Shown: positions 1 through 10,755 of the stretch, one piece after another | Numbering within the stretch: position 1 is the first letter of the stretch | Layout: each line of letters opens with the position of its first letter | Assembly: GCA_038087015.1 (NCBI GenBank) | Contig: JASBNA010000055.1 | Coordinates: 62,001 to 126,000 of the forward strand | Origin: Cerrena zonata | Lineage: Eukaryota > Basidiomycota > Agaricomycetes > Polyporales > Cerrenaceae | Reading direction: 5' to 3' | DNA length: 64,000 bases | Translations under genes and position numbers: made by a program | The notes under the pieces: model-generated | The model's input: only the letters and a program-made list of their open reading frames with translations | Told to the model about the DNA's origin: nothing | The model's database searches: none

Positions 1-674
1 GGTTGCTTTTGTTGTTTAATTGAGGAGGTGGACGAAATGACTAGAAAAGTTGTTTTTTCAAAGAGAATGATTTCTTCGGCATCTAAGATTTGATTGAATT
101 TGATTAAGTTGTTATTGAAAAGATTCATATTTGGAATTAAAGAACAAACAATTTGAGACCAGGCTTTGTATAACGATTCATCCCAGATGGAAGTAGGGAA
201 ACCCACCAATTTGAATTGGAAAGGATTGGATATATTTTGTAATTTCTCCATCATCATTGAAAATAGCTCGTCTCTTTTGTCAATTTGAACCAAATCCATT
301 TTATGGAGTAATATGAAAATTTTGGCATCCGGACTGAATTTTTGTAAATTAGTTAATGATTTAACGAAAATTTCCATATCCTTTTTAATCGACTTGGACT
401 CAACATCGAAAACATGAATCAACACTTGCACCATCTTGAAGATATGGTCTTTTTGAGATGAAAAGTAATTATCCATAAACACATCTTGTCCACCACAATC
501 CCATAAATTAAGCGTCATATTTCCCAAAAACCTTAGGTGGGAATGCTCAACATCGATGGTGGCACCTAATCGTCTGGTATCAAAGGCAGAATAATTCAGA
601 AATATTATCGACCTCATCGAAGACTTCCCGGAACCGGAACGTCCCATCAACAAAAGCTTCTTTCTGGATGACAT
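1..674 (-). CDS. GTR1: Rag-family GTPase Gtr1, 5' part (runs off the window)
   Basis: Small Ras-like GTPase that forms the Gtr1-Gtr2 heterodimer of the EGO complex at the vacuole and signals amino acid sufficiency to TORC1. The coding strand begins at the ATG complementary to 672-674 and stays open to the left edge, so about 224 codons are present and the C-terminal roadblock domain lies outside. Visible motifs: P-loop GRSGSGKSS near residues 9-17, the Rag-specific switch region [20 protein letters not shown], and the HKMDLV guanine-specificity motif. The codon in the conserved segment SIIF-x-NYSAFD is CTG (complement of 597-599), where yeast Gtr1 has Ser, which supports CUG-Ser decoding. The partial state is due only to the window edge; identity is near certain from the ungapped match to Gtr1/RagA. 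Confidence 0.95.
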   Translation of the reverse strand, partial: MSSRKKLLLMGRSGSGKSSMRSIIFLNYSAFDTRRLGATIDVEHSHLRFLGNMTLNLWDCGGQDVFMDNYFSSQKDHIFKMVQVLIHVFDVESKSIKKDMEIFVKSLTNLQKFSPDAKIFILLHKMDLVQIDKRDELFSMMMEKLQNISNPFQFKLVGFPTSIWDESLYKAWSQIVCSLIPNMNLFNNNLIKFNQILDAEEIILFEKTTFLVISSTSSIKQQKQ

Positions 675-1689
675 TGGGGTATGCTTTTGGTACTGGAAAA
701 AAATCAGAGCAAATGAATTCTTAAAACCCTTGGAGTTTTCTCTTTGTATCAATTAATCTTTCGAATAAACAAAAGGTAACCCACCGTATGAACGTGATGA
801 CTTCAACAAATGCTGGTTCTTTGCTTTGTATTGACAACTGAAAAGATGAATAATCCTAAACTGGGCTTTATTCTGCTTTTTTTCATTTGTTATCATGAAA
901 ATTTGGTGTACGGAAAAAATTGCACCACATTCTCATTGTATCTGATAACACTACACTAGCACTCTGATACTCTGTTATTCGGATAACACTGTTCAGTAGT
1001 GTGTTTCTGTAGTCTTGGTATGGTGTTTGGGGGCCGTACTCTGCTTGGGACTGTCACTTCCTTGAATGGGATTTAAACGTATATAGCTGTTATGAAGATT
1101 CATGTAGATTGTACAATGGTATAAAGATATCATAAAATGTCATGAAGATGCCAATAAGGTTTTGTGAAGATACCATGAAGAGGCCATGAAGAAGTCGTCC
1201 AGACCGTATATGATTCATATTCCAAGCACAGTGCCAGTTCTGCAGTCAATTCCTGGAGAGTGAGTCCTCCCTGCTTGTGGTAAAGCGTATTCAAAGGTTT
1301 GTCGATTAAAGAAATGGCAGTTGAATGAAAGTACGGCCTGAATTAACCAAAGAAACAACCAAAGCCCTCCATGGTACGCCAACAGTTTTGGTACAATTGA
1401 AGTTGACACAAGGTCCAACCAACACATTAACTACTGCACCAACATCACCACATTAACATCACCACACCAACATCACCACATTAACATCACCACACCAGCC
1501 TCAGCCACTACAAAACAACCACAACTCCAACATCAACCAGAAATCAACCAGGTGGCTGAATGGCTGAAACAGAGTAATAGCAAAAACTCGTGGGTTTACC
1601 AAACAAATTGCTGCAAAAATTAAATTAGCCTGTATTATAATTATTAACTCTATTATACACATTGAATAAGAATAATACATAGAAAGTGA
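675..1689. other. Intergenic, 1.0 kb, with degenerate repeats
   Basis: No convincing gene. It holds the upstream region of GTR1 and the downstream region of the SEO1-like gene. From about 1090 to 1195 there is a loose series of TGAAGAT/CATGAAGA words, and at 1441-1496 a perfect short tandem repeat (listed separately). A 70-codon open frame at 1215-1427 on the minus strand has no recognisable features and I do not call it a gene. Confidence 0.6.
1441..1496. repeat. Tandem repeat, 4 x 14 bp (2 x 28 bp)
   Basis: The 14-bp word AACATCACCACA followed alternately by TT or CC occurs four times head to tail, giving two identical 28-bp units (1441-1468 and 1469-1496). It lies in noncoding DNA 3' of the SEO1-like gene. 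The composition (AAC/ATC/ACC rich) resembles low-complexity minisatellite DNA; no function is apparent. Confidence 0.9.
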
Positions 1690-3504
1690 TTAATTGGATG
1701 ATTTAGATTCGTCTTGAGAAGACTTGGATTCAACCTCGACCTTATGAAATGAGGTTTTTTCATTTAATCTGGTTAAAAACTCAGGATCTTCATTCGAATT
1801 ATAAAGTATGATACCATTTTGTTTAGCAAATTTACGTTCTTGTTTCTTATAAAACCATAAAACGACAAAAGTCCAGACACATAACGCAAAAGCACAACAT
1901 GCTGTAAAAGAGAAACCTTTTAAGTATCTTGGTTGTTCGACTGTTTTCCAAACCAAAACAGAAGTCCAAGTAGAACAGGCTTGGGAAAGTGCATTCATAA
2001 CAACTAAGATAATGGCTCTTTTTTCAACATTTCTTCTATTAATATCGTTCGACCAACTATATAAAACTGGGGCCATGGCCCAACCAAAATATGATAAACT
2101 GAATGCAAACCATTTTGCCCTTTCTGGAATATGCCAAACTGCTAATAAAACATTACCAAGGATATTAAATACTTGCGAGAATATAATGGCCCCCCAACGA
2201 CTACGAATTGATCAGCGAAAAGACTGGTTATAAACAACCAGGCCAACCCTACTCCAGGAGCCATGGCGGTGATATCCTGTAATTTACCACCAGTATAACG
2301 TTGAACAACTTCCCCGGCGTCATCTATTTTAGTAAGGGATTTTACCCAAAGTAAATAAGATCCAGACAGGGCATTACTGTTACACCAACAAAAGATATCC
2401 CAAAGAGTAAGAACGTAAAGTTCCCAAGAAGTGAACACTTCCTTCCAAAGTTGCCAATTGAATAAAGCTTTAAGTTTATTTGCTGGGTGATCCTCCAGTA
2501 TGGTTTTGTTTCAATCTATAACGTAATAACCTGATTTCTTCATCGGTGAAAAAAATCGAATAACAATCATTGGGAGTCCCTGGAAGTCCATAGAAAGAAA
2601 CCAAAGCAACACCAATTCCAATACAGCCATCCACTATAAACATCCATTGCCATGCTTTTAAGCCATGTATACCATTCAAACCTCGTTCGATAGCTCCTGA
2701 TAACAAAGACAGACTGAGTGTTCCAATATACTGACCCAAATAGTAGACCATACTTCTCTGACTCATTGCGTCGGCATTAAAAATAAACGACCCAAAGAGA
2801 AATTGGAAAGATAAATAACTTCCGGATTCACAAACACTAACAAAAAACCTTATAGCTTTCAAGCCGGCAACATTAGTAACTCTATAAGTAAGAAGAGTAA
2901 GGATTGACCATATGAGATCCAAGAATGGCAAAACGTAATTTAATGGTAAATTAATTAAAATATAAATAAAGGGAATTTGGAAAACAATATTACCAACGTT
3001 AAAGATAGCTTGGGTATTAACAAGATCGTTACCTTTCATGCCCAAATCCTCTTTAAAATCAGGCATGATGTAAGCGTTATTCAAATTGGCAGTATCTAAA
3101 TACTTATTCCAATACACCATCATGGATATAAATGTAAGACATAAGTCAATTTTAATCATTAACCTTCTTTCAGCCTTAGTATCATTTTTATCATACCATT
3201 GATACCATTTACGACTCTCTCTTTTGTTACGAGGTAATCTATACTCATATTCATCGAAAAACTTATACCATTTACGATCAGCCTCATCCCGGTACTCGTA
3301 CTCTTGCGGATTTGCAACTTCATCTTCAATCGAATTGGTTTCGTAATTATCAGCAATTAACCCTACCACCGCTTTTGAATCAGTCAAGATTTCAGTTTTG
3401 GAATGGGCTGCATGAACTTGCTCTTCATCAATACCCTCATCCACAACTCTTCTAACCGGTAAAAAACCCCATTTAAGCCTTTTCCAAGGATCTGAAAAAC
3501 CCAT
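1690..3504 (-). CDS. SEO1: Seo1-type allantoate-permease-family transporter, broken by two frame changes
   Basis: Major facilitator of the Dal5/allantoate permease family (anion:cation symporters), plasma membrane. The reading frame is in three pieces (3504-2476, then about 2480-2142, then about 2200-1690) that together give about 604 residues, close to yeast Seo1 (593). The N-terminal half has the family signatures [12 protein letters not shown] and [11 protein letters not shown], the middle has [12 protein letters not shown], and the C-terminal piece has [15 protein letters not shown] and [12 protein letters not shown], all Seo1-like. The breaks lie near 2485-2505 and near 2205 (an apparent missing base next to ATTC); coding similarity runs on without a gap across both. 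In S. cerevisiae loss of SEO1 gives ethionine sulfoxide resistance; the true substrate is unsettled. Either a recent pseudogene or two sequence errors; I favour errors. Confidence 0.82.
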
Positions 3505-4265
3505 ATCTATTACTAGTAAATTATTAACTTACAGACAAAAATTAACTAAAAAAAAAGATCCTACGGCTGCTGAGTCACTTATATACTAGATCATCTCTAA
3601 TAGTTTACAAAATTGTGGCCCTCATCTTAAATACGATAACAATAGAACTAATAAGCCGTTATAGGTCCACCAATTAATTCCGTTTTGATAATTTTTCACA
3701 GAACGGCATTACATTGCAGCCATAATTTCGCCAAGTCACGTGAATGAGTCATTGCGACAAAGCCTGTGTCGTTTACTGATTTTGCGACACCCATTCTGTA
3801 TTGGGAAACCCGCACACCAAATAATTTTACGGAATTAACGAAAATACAGTTACCGCATTGGTACCGAAACCGTCCCGTTTAATCTTCTTGTCGGTTTCCC
3901 CACGTGCAATCCGGGATTAATGCTGTCGGATTGCAAAAAATAGAAGCAGGAGGAAGACTGAGCAAGTTGCAAAAACCAGACTCATCAAGCAGTGAAGAAG
4001 CCTGGACTGAAGTAGGTGTTCAGTAGAATAAGAGAGACTAGCACTAAGTGGAACGCACGCGGAGCCTTGGTTAGGAGAATAAGCACCAGTTCGTATCAAA
4101 TACCGAATTAAGGTAAGCTACAGAAGTAATTGGACTTTTACCTCGAAGACAATTAGGTAAATTAAGTACGGCATCGAATTTCAAAAACGTTTTCTCATCG
4201 GGATATGACTATAAAAACTAGGCGAATTACACCAGGAATCAAGAAGGGAAGACAAGTAACTAACA
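3505..4265. promoter_or_regulatory. Divergent promoter region of SEO1-like and sphingomyelinase-like genes
   Basis: 761 bp between two divergently transcribed genes. It contains a CCCACGTGC word at 3899-3907 (reverse complement GCACGTGGG, the high-affinity Pho4 site form), a TCACGTGA E-box at 3736-3743 that fits Cbf1, and two TGAGTCA words (3571-3577 and 3745-3751) of the Gcn4/AP-1 type. The Pho4-type site is about 360 bp upstream of the phosphodiesterase start. Site assignments are from consensus matching only. No protein gene is seen here; the 60-codon frame at 3917-4099 is not supported. Confidence 0.6.
3899..3907 (-). promoter_or_regulatory. Candidate Pho4 site GCACGTGGG
   Basis: On the minus strand this reads GCACGTGGG, which matches the high-affinity Pho4 element of yeast PHO promoters (CACGTG core with 3' GG). 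It lies about 360 bp upstream of the secreted sphingomyelinase-like gene. The same CACGTGGG core occurs upstream of PHO89 in this window, which strengthens the reading. Confidence 0.6.
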
Positions 4266-6380
4266 ATGGTCAATTTTGTATCAACCCTATTATTAGGGTT
4301 AGCTGCTGGTCACGCAATCCCAGGGATTGGGTCGATTGAAAAACAGTTGGTGGCTCGTGATGAAAACTACATGGATTCAGTTTATAATAACTTACCGGAT
4401 CAAGACATTGATTTCATTAATTATCATTTGAAAGGCTTGACGGGTTATAATGGTACTGATTGTAATAAGTGTAAAAACAAGATTAAGTACGGTCAAAGTT
4501 TATTACACGAGCGACCAGATAAGAAGCATTTAATATCTTTATTACTTTTCAAATATTGTATTGAAGAAAATAAAGGGAAGGAATCTAAATGTGATAACAT
4601 AGATTTTTTCGTTACTACTAATTCCTTGAACTCAAATACTGAATCTGGAGATTTCGCCGGTTATCAATCAGAAACTAGTATTAATTTTTATGATAATGAC
4701 TTTTTATCAATGTTAAATTTTTTCAATGTGTCTTCTGATTTGGATTTAGAGTATTATTGTCACTTCAAAGCTAAGAGTTGTGAGTTACCAGAAACTCCAG
4801 ATATCGAACGATACGAGTTTGATTCCAAATGGCCTGCTAAACAACCCCATCAGTATTTTGAACCAACTTATAATGAAAGCCGTGAATTGTTCAATGTCTT
4901 ACATATAAGTGACTTCCATAACCAGTTGAGATACGCCGTTGGTAGTGAAGCTAACTGTACCAGTAATGGTCTTTGTTGCTTACCGGAAGTTTACAATGAA
5001 GATTTACCAAAGGATAAGAATCATAACTTTACTGATGTCTATTATGACTTAGATCCAAGTTTGGAAAATGGTGAATTGAATATCAGTTTCTATCCAAATG
5101 CTCACTATGATGAAAATAACCAATACGTTAAAGGTGATTACTATGATTATCCAAAATACCGTGGTTGGGATTTTAATTGGTTACCTGCAACCACTTTTGG
5201 TAATTACGATTGTGATCCTCCAGAAACTCTAATGAATAATAGTTTGAAATACATTAGTGAATATAACCAAAGTTATGAATTCTCAATCTTCACTGGTGAT
5301 ATCGTCGATCATGACGTTTATCATTGTGATGCTAATACAACAAAATTTGCTGAAGTTAGAAGTTATGGTATTATGAAGCATTTCTTGAAAAATTTAAGTG
5401 TTTACCCTACTTTAGGTAATCACGACACTTTCCCTTACGGTCAATTACCAAGCTTGAAATTATCAAATCATCTTGATACTGATAAGAGTAGCTACCATTG
5501 GAATTCAGATTTATTAAGCAAATTATGGACTTCAAATGATTGGTTGCCCAAGAATGACATGGATCAAATTGCTAACCATTACGCTGGTTTTGCAACCGTT
5601 ACTAAAAGAGGTTTGAAAATCATTTCGCTCAATTCAAATTGTTACTATCAAAAAAACTTATGGGCTTATATCGGTTTAGAAGAAGATCCTGATTTATTCG
5701 GTCAATGGGAATTCTTGATTAATGAATTGGTTGAAAGTGAAAAAACTGGTCAAAGAGTCTGGATCATGGCTCACATTCCAGCCGGTGATTCATCTGCATT
5801 ACCTATCCAATCAAGTATTTTTGCTAAAATTGTCAAGAGATTTTCTCCTTATACCATTGCTAATATTTTCTATGGTCATACCCATAAAGATCAATTCAAA
5901 GTTTTATATAACGATACTGATCCCATCAACATGGCTTGGATTTCTCAAGCAATCACTCCTTTGGGTCCTTCCAATCCAAGTTGGAGATATTACGAAGTTG
6001 AAGATGAATCTTTCAATATCATCAATTCTTATAATTACTATACCGAATTGAATAAAACATTCACCAATGACGGTAATGAACCAGAATGGTTATATGAATA
6101 TAGTGCAAGAGACACCTACGACCCAGAGCATGAATGGCCAGAAAAGGCTCCATTAAATGCAACTTTTTGGAACAGATTCGTCGTTGAGCCAATCAAGAAT
6201 GAAAGTAACATTGAATTCAATCAAAAATATACCGACCTTCTTCATCGTTTTGCACCAGGTACTCCTGACTGCAAAAATGGTTCTGTCATTAGTGATCAAT
6301 GCTATACTGATAACATTTGTGATATAAGTTCCTTTACAAGTGATGAGTATAACAAGTGCCAAAGAGGAAGTTTTGATTAA
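4266..6380 (+). CDS. Secreted acid sphingomyelinase-like metallophosphoesterase
   Basis: Predicted secreted or cell-wall phosphodiesterase of 704 residues, acid sphingomyelinase (ASMase/SMPD1) type, which would release phosphocholine or similar head groups from sphingolipids. An N-terminal hydrophobic stretch (residues 5-18) looks like a signal peptide. A saposin-B-like segment with paired cysteines (about 65-115: DCNKC, FKYC, SKCD) precedes the calcineurin-like domain (about 205-560). Metal-binding blocks in order are ISDFHNQ, GNYDCD, TGDIVDHD, LGNHDTF, AHIPAGDS and YGHTHKDQF, the order seen in ASMases. There are many N-glycosylation sequons. The upstream Pho4-type site suggests induction by phosphate starvation, which would fit a phosphate-scavenging role. 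Substrate is inferred from family. Confidence 0.85.
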   Translation: MVNFVSTLLLGLAAGHAIPGIGSIEKQLVARDENYMDSVYNNLPDQDIDFINYHLKGLTGYNGTDCNKCKNKIKYGQSLLHERPDKKHLISLLLFKYCIEENKGKESKCDNIDFFVTTNSLNSNTESGDFAGYQSETSINFYDNDFLSMLNFFNVSSDLDLEYYCHFKAKSCELPETPDIERYEFDSKWPAKQPHQYFEPTYNESRELFNVLHISDFHNQLRYAVGSEANCTSNGLCCLPEVYNEDLPKDKNHNFTDVYYDLDPSLENGELNISFYPNAHYDENNQYVKGDYYDYPKYRGWDFNWLPATTFGNYDCDPPETLMNNSLKYISEYNQSYEFSIFTGDIVDHDVYHCDANTTKFAEVRSYGIMKHFLKNLSVYPTLGNHDTFPYGQLPSLKLSNHLDTDKSSYHWNSDLLSKLWTSNDWLPKNDMDQIANHYAGFATVTKRGLKIISLNSNCYYQKNLWAYIGLEEDPDLFGQWEFLINELVESEKTGQRVWIMAHIPAGDSSALPIQSSIFAKIVKRFSPYTIANIFYGHTHKDQFKVLYNDTDPINMAWISQAITPLGPSNPSWRYYEVEDESFNIINSYNYYTELNKTFTNDGNEPEWLYEYSARDTYDPEHEWPEKAPLNATFWNRFVVEPIKNESNIEFNQKYTDLLHRFAPGTPDCKNGSVISDQCYTDNICDISSFTSDEYNKCQRGSFD

Positions 6381-6570
6381 ACAAATAGTTTATATAATTT
6401 TCTAGATATAAGTTTGTGTTGATACCCATAACTACAGTAATAAAAGTAACACTTATCCTGTGAAACAGTCTTATTGTAATGATTTTACAAGATTAATATA
6501 GAACTGAAATTATAGATTAATTATTAATATACAAGTTTTTCAAAATAAACATGAATCCATTCGTAGAAAA

Positions 6571-7227
6571 CTAACCAGCATTACTCATGTCTGCCATTGG
6601 GTTGAAAGTAGTAGGTGCATTAAAGGAAGGGTCGTTTGATGGAATATAAACCGAGCCTTCATTTCTTCTATTTGGATTAAAGCTTTCATTGAAACCACCT
6701 CTTCCTCTTCCTCTTCCTCTTCCACCTCTGCCTCTGCCCCTAAAACCACCTCTAGCACCTCCACCTCTAGCACCTCCTCTGTATTCGAATTTTCTTCTTT
6801 CACTGTTAGCTTCCTGGCTGGCCTGGCCACCATATACCCCTCTACCAAACTGTCTTCCCTCACGGAAACCAGGATCTAAATCTATTTCTAAGTTTTGCCC
6901 ATCAAGATATGTACCTTTCAAGTATTTCATCGCATTTAATGACCCATCTTCACTTTTGTAAATAACAAAACAAAATCCACAGGGAGTCAATTTCACCCTA
7001 TCCAAACCCATGATGATTCTCGATATGGTACCACATTTGGAAAATAGCTCGTGGATCTGTTCTTCGGTGGTAAAATGAGATAAATTCCCAACATAAATAG
7101 TTTTCAGATGTAATGCTCGAGTTAAGTTCTCGAAATTCTGTCTTTTGATAGCTTTCTTTATCAAATATTGAGATGGTTTATCCAATCTCTCAGCAGAGTG
7201 CGTGTAGTCTTCCTCAAGAAGTTCCAT
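6571..7227 (-). CDS. CBC2: Nuclear cap-binding complex small subunit (CBP20)
   Basis: Binds the m7G cap of Pol II transcripts together with the large subunit Sto1/CBP80, in the nucleus. The ATG at 7225-7227 gives [19 protein letters not shown] and 218 residues; frame extends upstream only through a TTG codon, so I take the ATG. The N-terminal YxxxxxRLDKPS block and the RRM (about 42-118, with RNP2 IYVGNLS and RNP1 CGFCFVIY) are diagnostic of CBP20. The C-terminus is an RGG/GRG-rich tail (about 135-180), typical of fungal members. Convergent with the sphingomyelinase-like gene (190 bp apart). High confidence. Confidence 0.93.
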   Translation of the reverse strand: MELLEEDYTHSAERLDKPSQYLIKKAIKRQNFENLTRALHLKTIYVGNLSHFTTEEQIHELFSKCGTISRIIMGLDRVKLTPCGFCFVIYKSEDGSLNAMKYLKGTYLDGQNLEIDLDPGFREGRQFGRGVYGGQASQEANSERRKFEYRGGARGGGARGGFRGRGRGGRGRGRGRGGFNESFNPNRRNEGSVYIPSNDPSFNAPTTFNPMADMSNAG

Positions 7228-7387
7228 GTTGATGGTGTTATTCAAAAACTAGTGATTCTTAAGTACTAATGAATGTTACATCAAGTTTCAATTTTCAGTT
7301 CATGTCCAGCAGAAAAAAATTAATGAAGAATCTCAAAAAGCGTAAAAATGAAACCATGTTAGTATTTATAAGTAACACTGTATCAAG

Positions 7388-9841
7388 ATGTTCAAGCTAC
7401 CTTTCAAGACTGGGATAAGGGCTGCGTACAATGTGCTGGACAAACCGTCATTTCTGTCGGAACCATGGTTGATATACCCTGCAAAACACAAATCAAATGG
7501 TAAGTTGGTGTCGGTTTTCATTTTTGATAAGACTAAATTTGAAGCTCAAATAAATAAGATGTCAGGAATGTCAAAGAATCCAAGGGTAATTATAAGTGAA
7601 TGCTATGAGTTGATAAAGTTTGAGATCAGCCAATTGACAAAGTTGAGACACCCACAAATCCTAACCATATATGAAGTTCTCGAAGAAACAAAGCTGAAGT
7701 TTCTATTTGTTTCTGAACCGGTTGATGATAACTTGTTGACTGTCAGCAGCAGGAAATTGGATGATTTGAGTATACAAAAAGGTATTTTGGAAATTGCCAA
7801 AGGTTTACAGTTTTTACATAACAATTGTTCAATTATTCATTCTAATTTACAACCATCTTCAATATATATAAACAACCAAGGAGACTGGAAATTAGGTGGC
7901 TTTAAATTCTTACAAAATTTGAATGAAATATCGCCACAAGAGAGAGAAAATTACTATATTATGAACAATTCTTCATTAGTACCATTCTCTAATATCAACT
8001 TAAACTATACTGCACCCGAGTTGATATTAGATAATCAACAAAAATTAGGCTTTGCTAACGATATTTTTTCATTAGGTTGCCTCATATACTACTTATACAA
8101 TGAAGATAACTTGATTAATTGTTTTGACCCTAATAGCATTACTGAATATAAACAAGAATTTCAAAAATTTGCTAATAAGTTTTATAATCACCGTTCAAGT
8201 GATTTAAAATACGTTCTTAAAAACGTCCCGGAAAATATTTATCCACTTTTAATGCAGACTTTATCAAGATACCCTTTTGATAGAATTTCTGTTGACCAGT
8301 TCATTGATTCGGAATTTTTCGATGGAAGCATCATCAAGGCAATGTGGTTTGTTGATGAATTTTCCACTAAGAGTATAAGTGAGAAATTGATCTTCATGAA
8401 TGGTTTATTGAACGATAGTATTCTTTCACAGTTTCCCATTCATTTCAAAAATCAAAAACTCTTACCCTTAATGATCGAGCTCATAGTAAATGAACTCAAT
8501 ATCTTGAAAGGTAAAAAGTTAGACAATGATATAAACGAACTCTTAACATATGCATTGACAATAACATTGGAAATTGGAGACGGCATTTCAGGCTTATCTT
8601 TTCAGGATAAAATTTATGATCAATTACTCCTCTTGAAGAAAAAAGATTGCACATTTACCTTATTAATTAACACTTCGGTTAAAATCAGATTGGTTTTGAT
8701 TGAACACTTATCAACTTTACAATCAAAATTGAAAGACAAACAATTGGTTAGCGTGATAAAAGAATTATCAAGTTTATGTCTAACTTCATCACCGCTTGAG
8801 ACTGATCTGCAAGCAGATCAGATCAAATTACAGGATTTATTCTTGACTAAACTTATCACAGTAATGGATCAATTCGACTTTCCTTACATCAAAAACTCAT
8901 TGTTCCCATTGCTTTGCCAAGTGTTTAAAACAACGACCATTCTTTCTACAAAAATCACAACCATTGACTTATTTGAAAAATTGATTGATCAGAAAATAAT
9001 AGATAAAATTATAGTAGCAGATCAATTGTTACCAATCTTGAAAAACTTGAAGAGTAGGGATAAAAGAATAGTTGGTGAAACATTGAAGTTATTTGGTAAG
9101 TTAAGCTCGAGTGAACACATTTCATTAGACCTTGAATCTTTGGTTGATACTGTTCTTTCACAATGTTTCAAACTTGCATTTGCTTGTAATGATTGTAATC
9201 AACTGGAATTTAAAGTTTTCATTGACGAAATTAACAGAATTCAAAGTATTTTAACTACCAAAAAAATAGACTCATTGGCCAAACATTCCGATACAAATTT
9301 TAACAGCATCATAAATACTAGACATAGTATTGATACAGCAGCTCCGAAGACCGTTCCAATTAAACCAACTTCTCATGAAACACCCATAAAGCCAACTACT
9401 ACTACAAAACCAATAAAGAATCAGCCGTTGTCTCTGAAAAACAAGAGTCACCAAAATCAAAACCAAAACCAAACCTTGAAACCTAAACTTAATTTTGGCG
9501 ATACTTCATCCAACCAGAACAATAATTTGTTAGATACTTTGAATAAGACTTGGGGTAAAAGAAATATTCCAGAGCCGGAAACGGTAAATGATGATGACGA
9601 CGACTTTGAAGAATTCCAAAAAGCAGAAACTACACCTCAAATCAACTGGAATAGTGAAATAAACAAGTCTCTTCCCATGAATCAAAGGATGTCTCAAAAG
9701 ACTACCACCAACGCCCAACCCAGAAAATATCCTCCTGGATTCGATTCAAATATGGTCCTTACCCCCAATGGGACGGGTGGAAGCCAGACCAAACCTACAA
9801 TTCAAAATCAAAAGAATTCGGACCTCTTAGATCTTCTTTAA
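7388..9841 (+). CDS. SCY1: Scy1-like pseudokinase
   Basis: Member of the SCYL family (yeast Scy1/human SCYL2), thought to act in clathrin/TGN-endosome trafficking. It has 817 residues versus about 804 in S. cerevisiae. The N-terminal kinase-like domain (about 25-320) lacks the catalytic motifs: HRD is replaced by HSN (HSNLQPSSIYI) and DFG by GGF, so it should be catalytically inactive. The middle (about 330-640) is helical and HEAT-like, and the C-terminus (about 650-817) is low complexity, rich in Thr/Pro/Gln/Asn, with an acidic patch DDDDDFEEF and a terminal NSDLLDLL that resembles a clathrin-box motif. Its start is followed directly by conserved sequence. Convergent with the lamB-like gene. 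Confidence 0.85.
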   Translation: MFKLPFKTGIRAAYNVLDKPSFLSEPWLIYPAKHKSNGKLVSVFIFDKTKFEAQINKMSGMSKNPRVIISECYELIKFEISQLTKLRHPQILTIYEVLEETKLKFLFVSEPVDDNLLTVSSRKLDDLSIQKGILEIAKGLQFLHNNCSIIHSNLQPSSIYINNQGDWKLGGFKFLQNLNEISPQERENYYIMNNSSLVPFSNINLNYTAPELILDNQQKLGFANDIFSLGCLIYYLYNEDNLINCFDPNSITEYKQEFQKFANKFYNHRSSDLKYVLKNVPENIYPLLMQTLSRYPFDRISVDQFIDSEFFDGSIIKAMWFVDEFSTKSISEKLIFMNGLLNDSILSQFPIHFKNQKLLPLMIELIVNELNILKGKKLDNDINELLTYALTITLEIGDGISGLSFQDKIYDQLLLLKKKDCTFTLLINTSVKIRLVLIEHLSTLQSKLKDKQLVSVIKELSSLCLTSSPLETDLQADQIKLQDLFLTKLITVMDQFDFPYIKNSLFPLLCQVFKTTTILSTKITTIDLFEKLIDQKIIDKIIVADQLLPILKNLKSRDKRIVGETLKLFGKLSSSEHISLDLESLVDTVLSQCFKLAFACNDCNQLEFKVFIDEINRIQSILTTKKIDSLAKHSDTNFNSIINTRHSIDTAAPKTVPIKPTSHETPIKPTTTTKPIKNQPLSLKNKSHQNQNQNQTLKPKLNFGDTSSNQNNNLLDTLNKTWGKRNIPEPETVNDDDDDFEEFQKAETTPQINWNSEINKSLPMNQRMSQKTTTNAQPRKYPPGFDSNMVLTPNGTGGSQTKPTIQNQKNSDLLDLL

Positions 9842-9906
9842 TAGCACTAATAATTAATAAATATGTATATATTCCATAACAAAATACGAAAAAGAGACTG
9901 AAAGTA

Positions 9907-10755
9907 TTACTTTCTTACGGATAATCCCAACGACTTGTTAACTTCATCAATGGCACTCCTTGCGGCCTTCACATTACCAAGAGCATTTGGCATATCCGAA
10001 TGTAAGCAGCAACTAAGGGGACTGCCGCTAAAACCAAGATTCAAGGTGGTGTCTTCAATATCAACGACTTGATCAGAAATACATGCCTTGTTAATATGCC
10101 CAGCCAAAATTTCCGGAGTCTTAAGGCTTTTGGGACCCGCTTTGATTCTACATAAAGTTCCTTCTGGGGTGTAATTCAAATCAGGATAAAATTCTTGAAT
10201 GAGCTTGACCCCGTACTCTTCTGCAAGTTGAGTATACCTTGCCGACTTACCAGCAACCAATGGCACATCAAACACTTTGGCTGCTCTTATGACTGCTCTC
10301 ATGACATTTTCATCCCTTTCGACATAAAAATATAATTCCCCATGAGGCTTGATATGCGTCAATTCGACCCCTTCTGCTTGAAGAAACCCTTTCAAAGCTC
10401 CAGTCTGATATATCGTTAACCGGTAAATGTCTTCAGGATCAATCAACCAAATTCTTCTACCAAAACCTTCTTTATCAGGTAGTCCAACATGAGCACCACA
10501 TTTAACATCGTGTTTTTTAGCTAACCTGACCATATCCTCCATAATCTTGGGATCACCAGCATGACCGGCACAAGCAATGTTAGCTCGATCGATCAATGGC
10601 ATGATTTCTTCGTCCGGCCCCAACTTCCAAGGTCCAAATCCTTCACCCATATCACAGTTGATCTCATGTCTTACTAGCAACTTAGCGTTATGTTCGGCCG
10701 GTCCCAGCAATACCTTTAGTGTTTTTGCATCCAAGTCCTTATTAAGTTCAACCAT
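9907..10755 (-). CDS. LamB/YcsF (PxpA-like) lactam-utilisation protein
   Basis: Homologue of Aspergillus nidulans LamB and bacterial YcsF/PxpA. Bacterial PxpA works with PxpB and PxpC as an ATP-dependent 5-oxoprolinase; A. nidulans lamB is needed with lamA for growth on 2-pyrrolidinone. The first ATG (10753-10755) gives 282 residues; the frame continues upstream only through a TTG. Signature sequence INCDMGEGFGPW with ANIACAGHAGDP follows within about 60 residues, then CGAHVGLPDKEGFGRR and the conserved HIKPHGELY block. The gene is divergent from the LamA-like gene across a 328-bp shared promoter, the same head-to-head arrangement known for Aspergillus lamA/lamB. Function as lactam or 5-oxoproline hydrolase subunit is inferred from family and context. 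Confidence 0.92.
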   Translation of the reverse strand: MVELNKDLDAKTLKVLLGPAEHNAKLLVRHEINCDMGEGFGPWKLGPDEEIMPLIDRANIACAGHAGDPKIMEDMVRLAKKHDVKCGAHVGLPDKEGFGRRIWLIDPEDIYRLTIYQTGALKGFLQAEGVELTHIKPHGELYFYVERDENVMRAVIRAAKVFDVPLVAGKSARYTQLAEEYGVKLIQEFYPDLNYTPEGTLCRIKAGPKSLKTPEILAGHINKACISDQVVDIEDTTLNLGFSGSPLSCCLHSDMPNALGNVKAARSAIDEVNKSLGLSVRK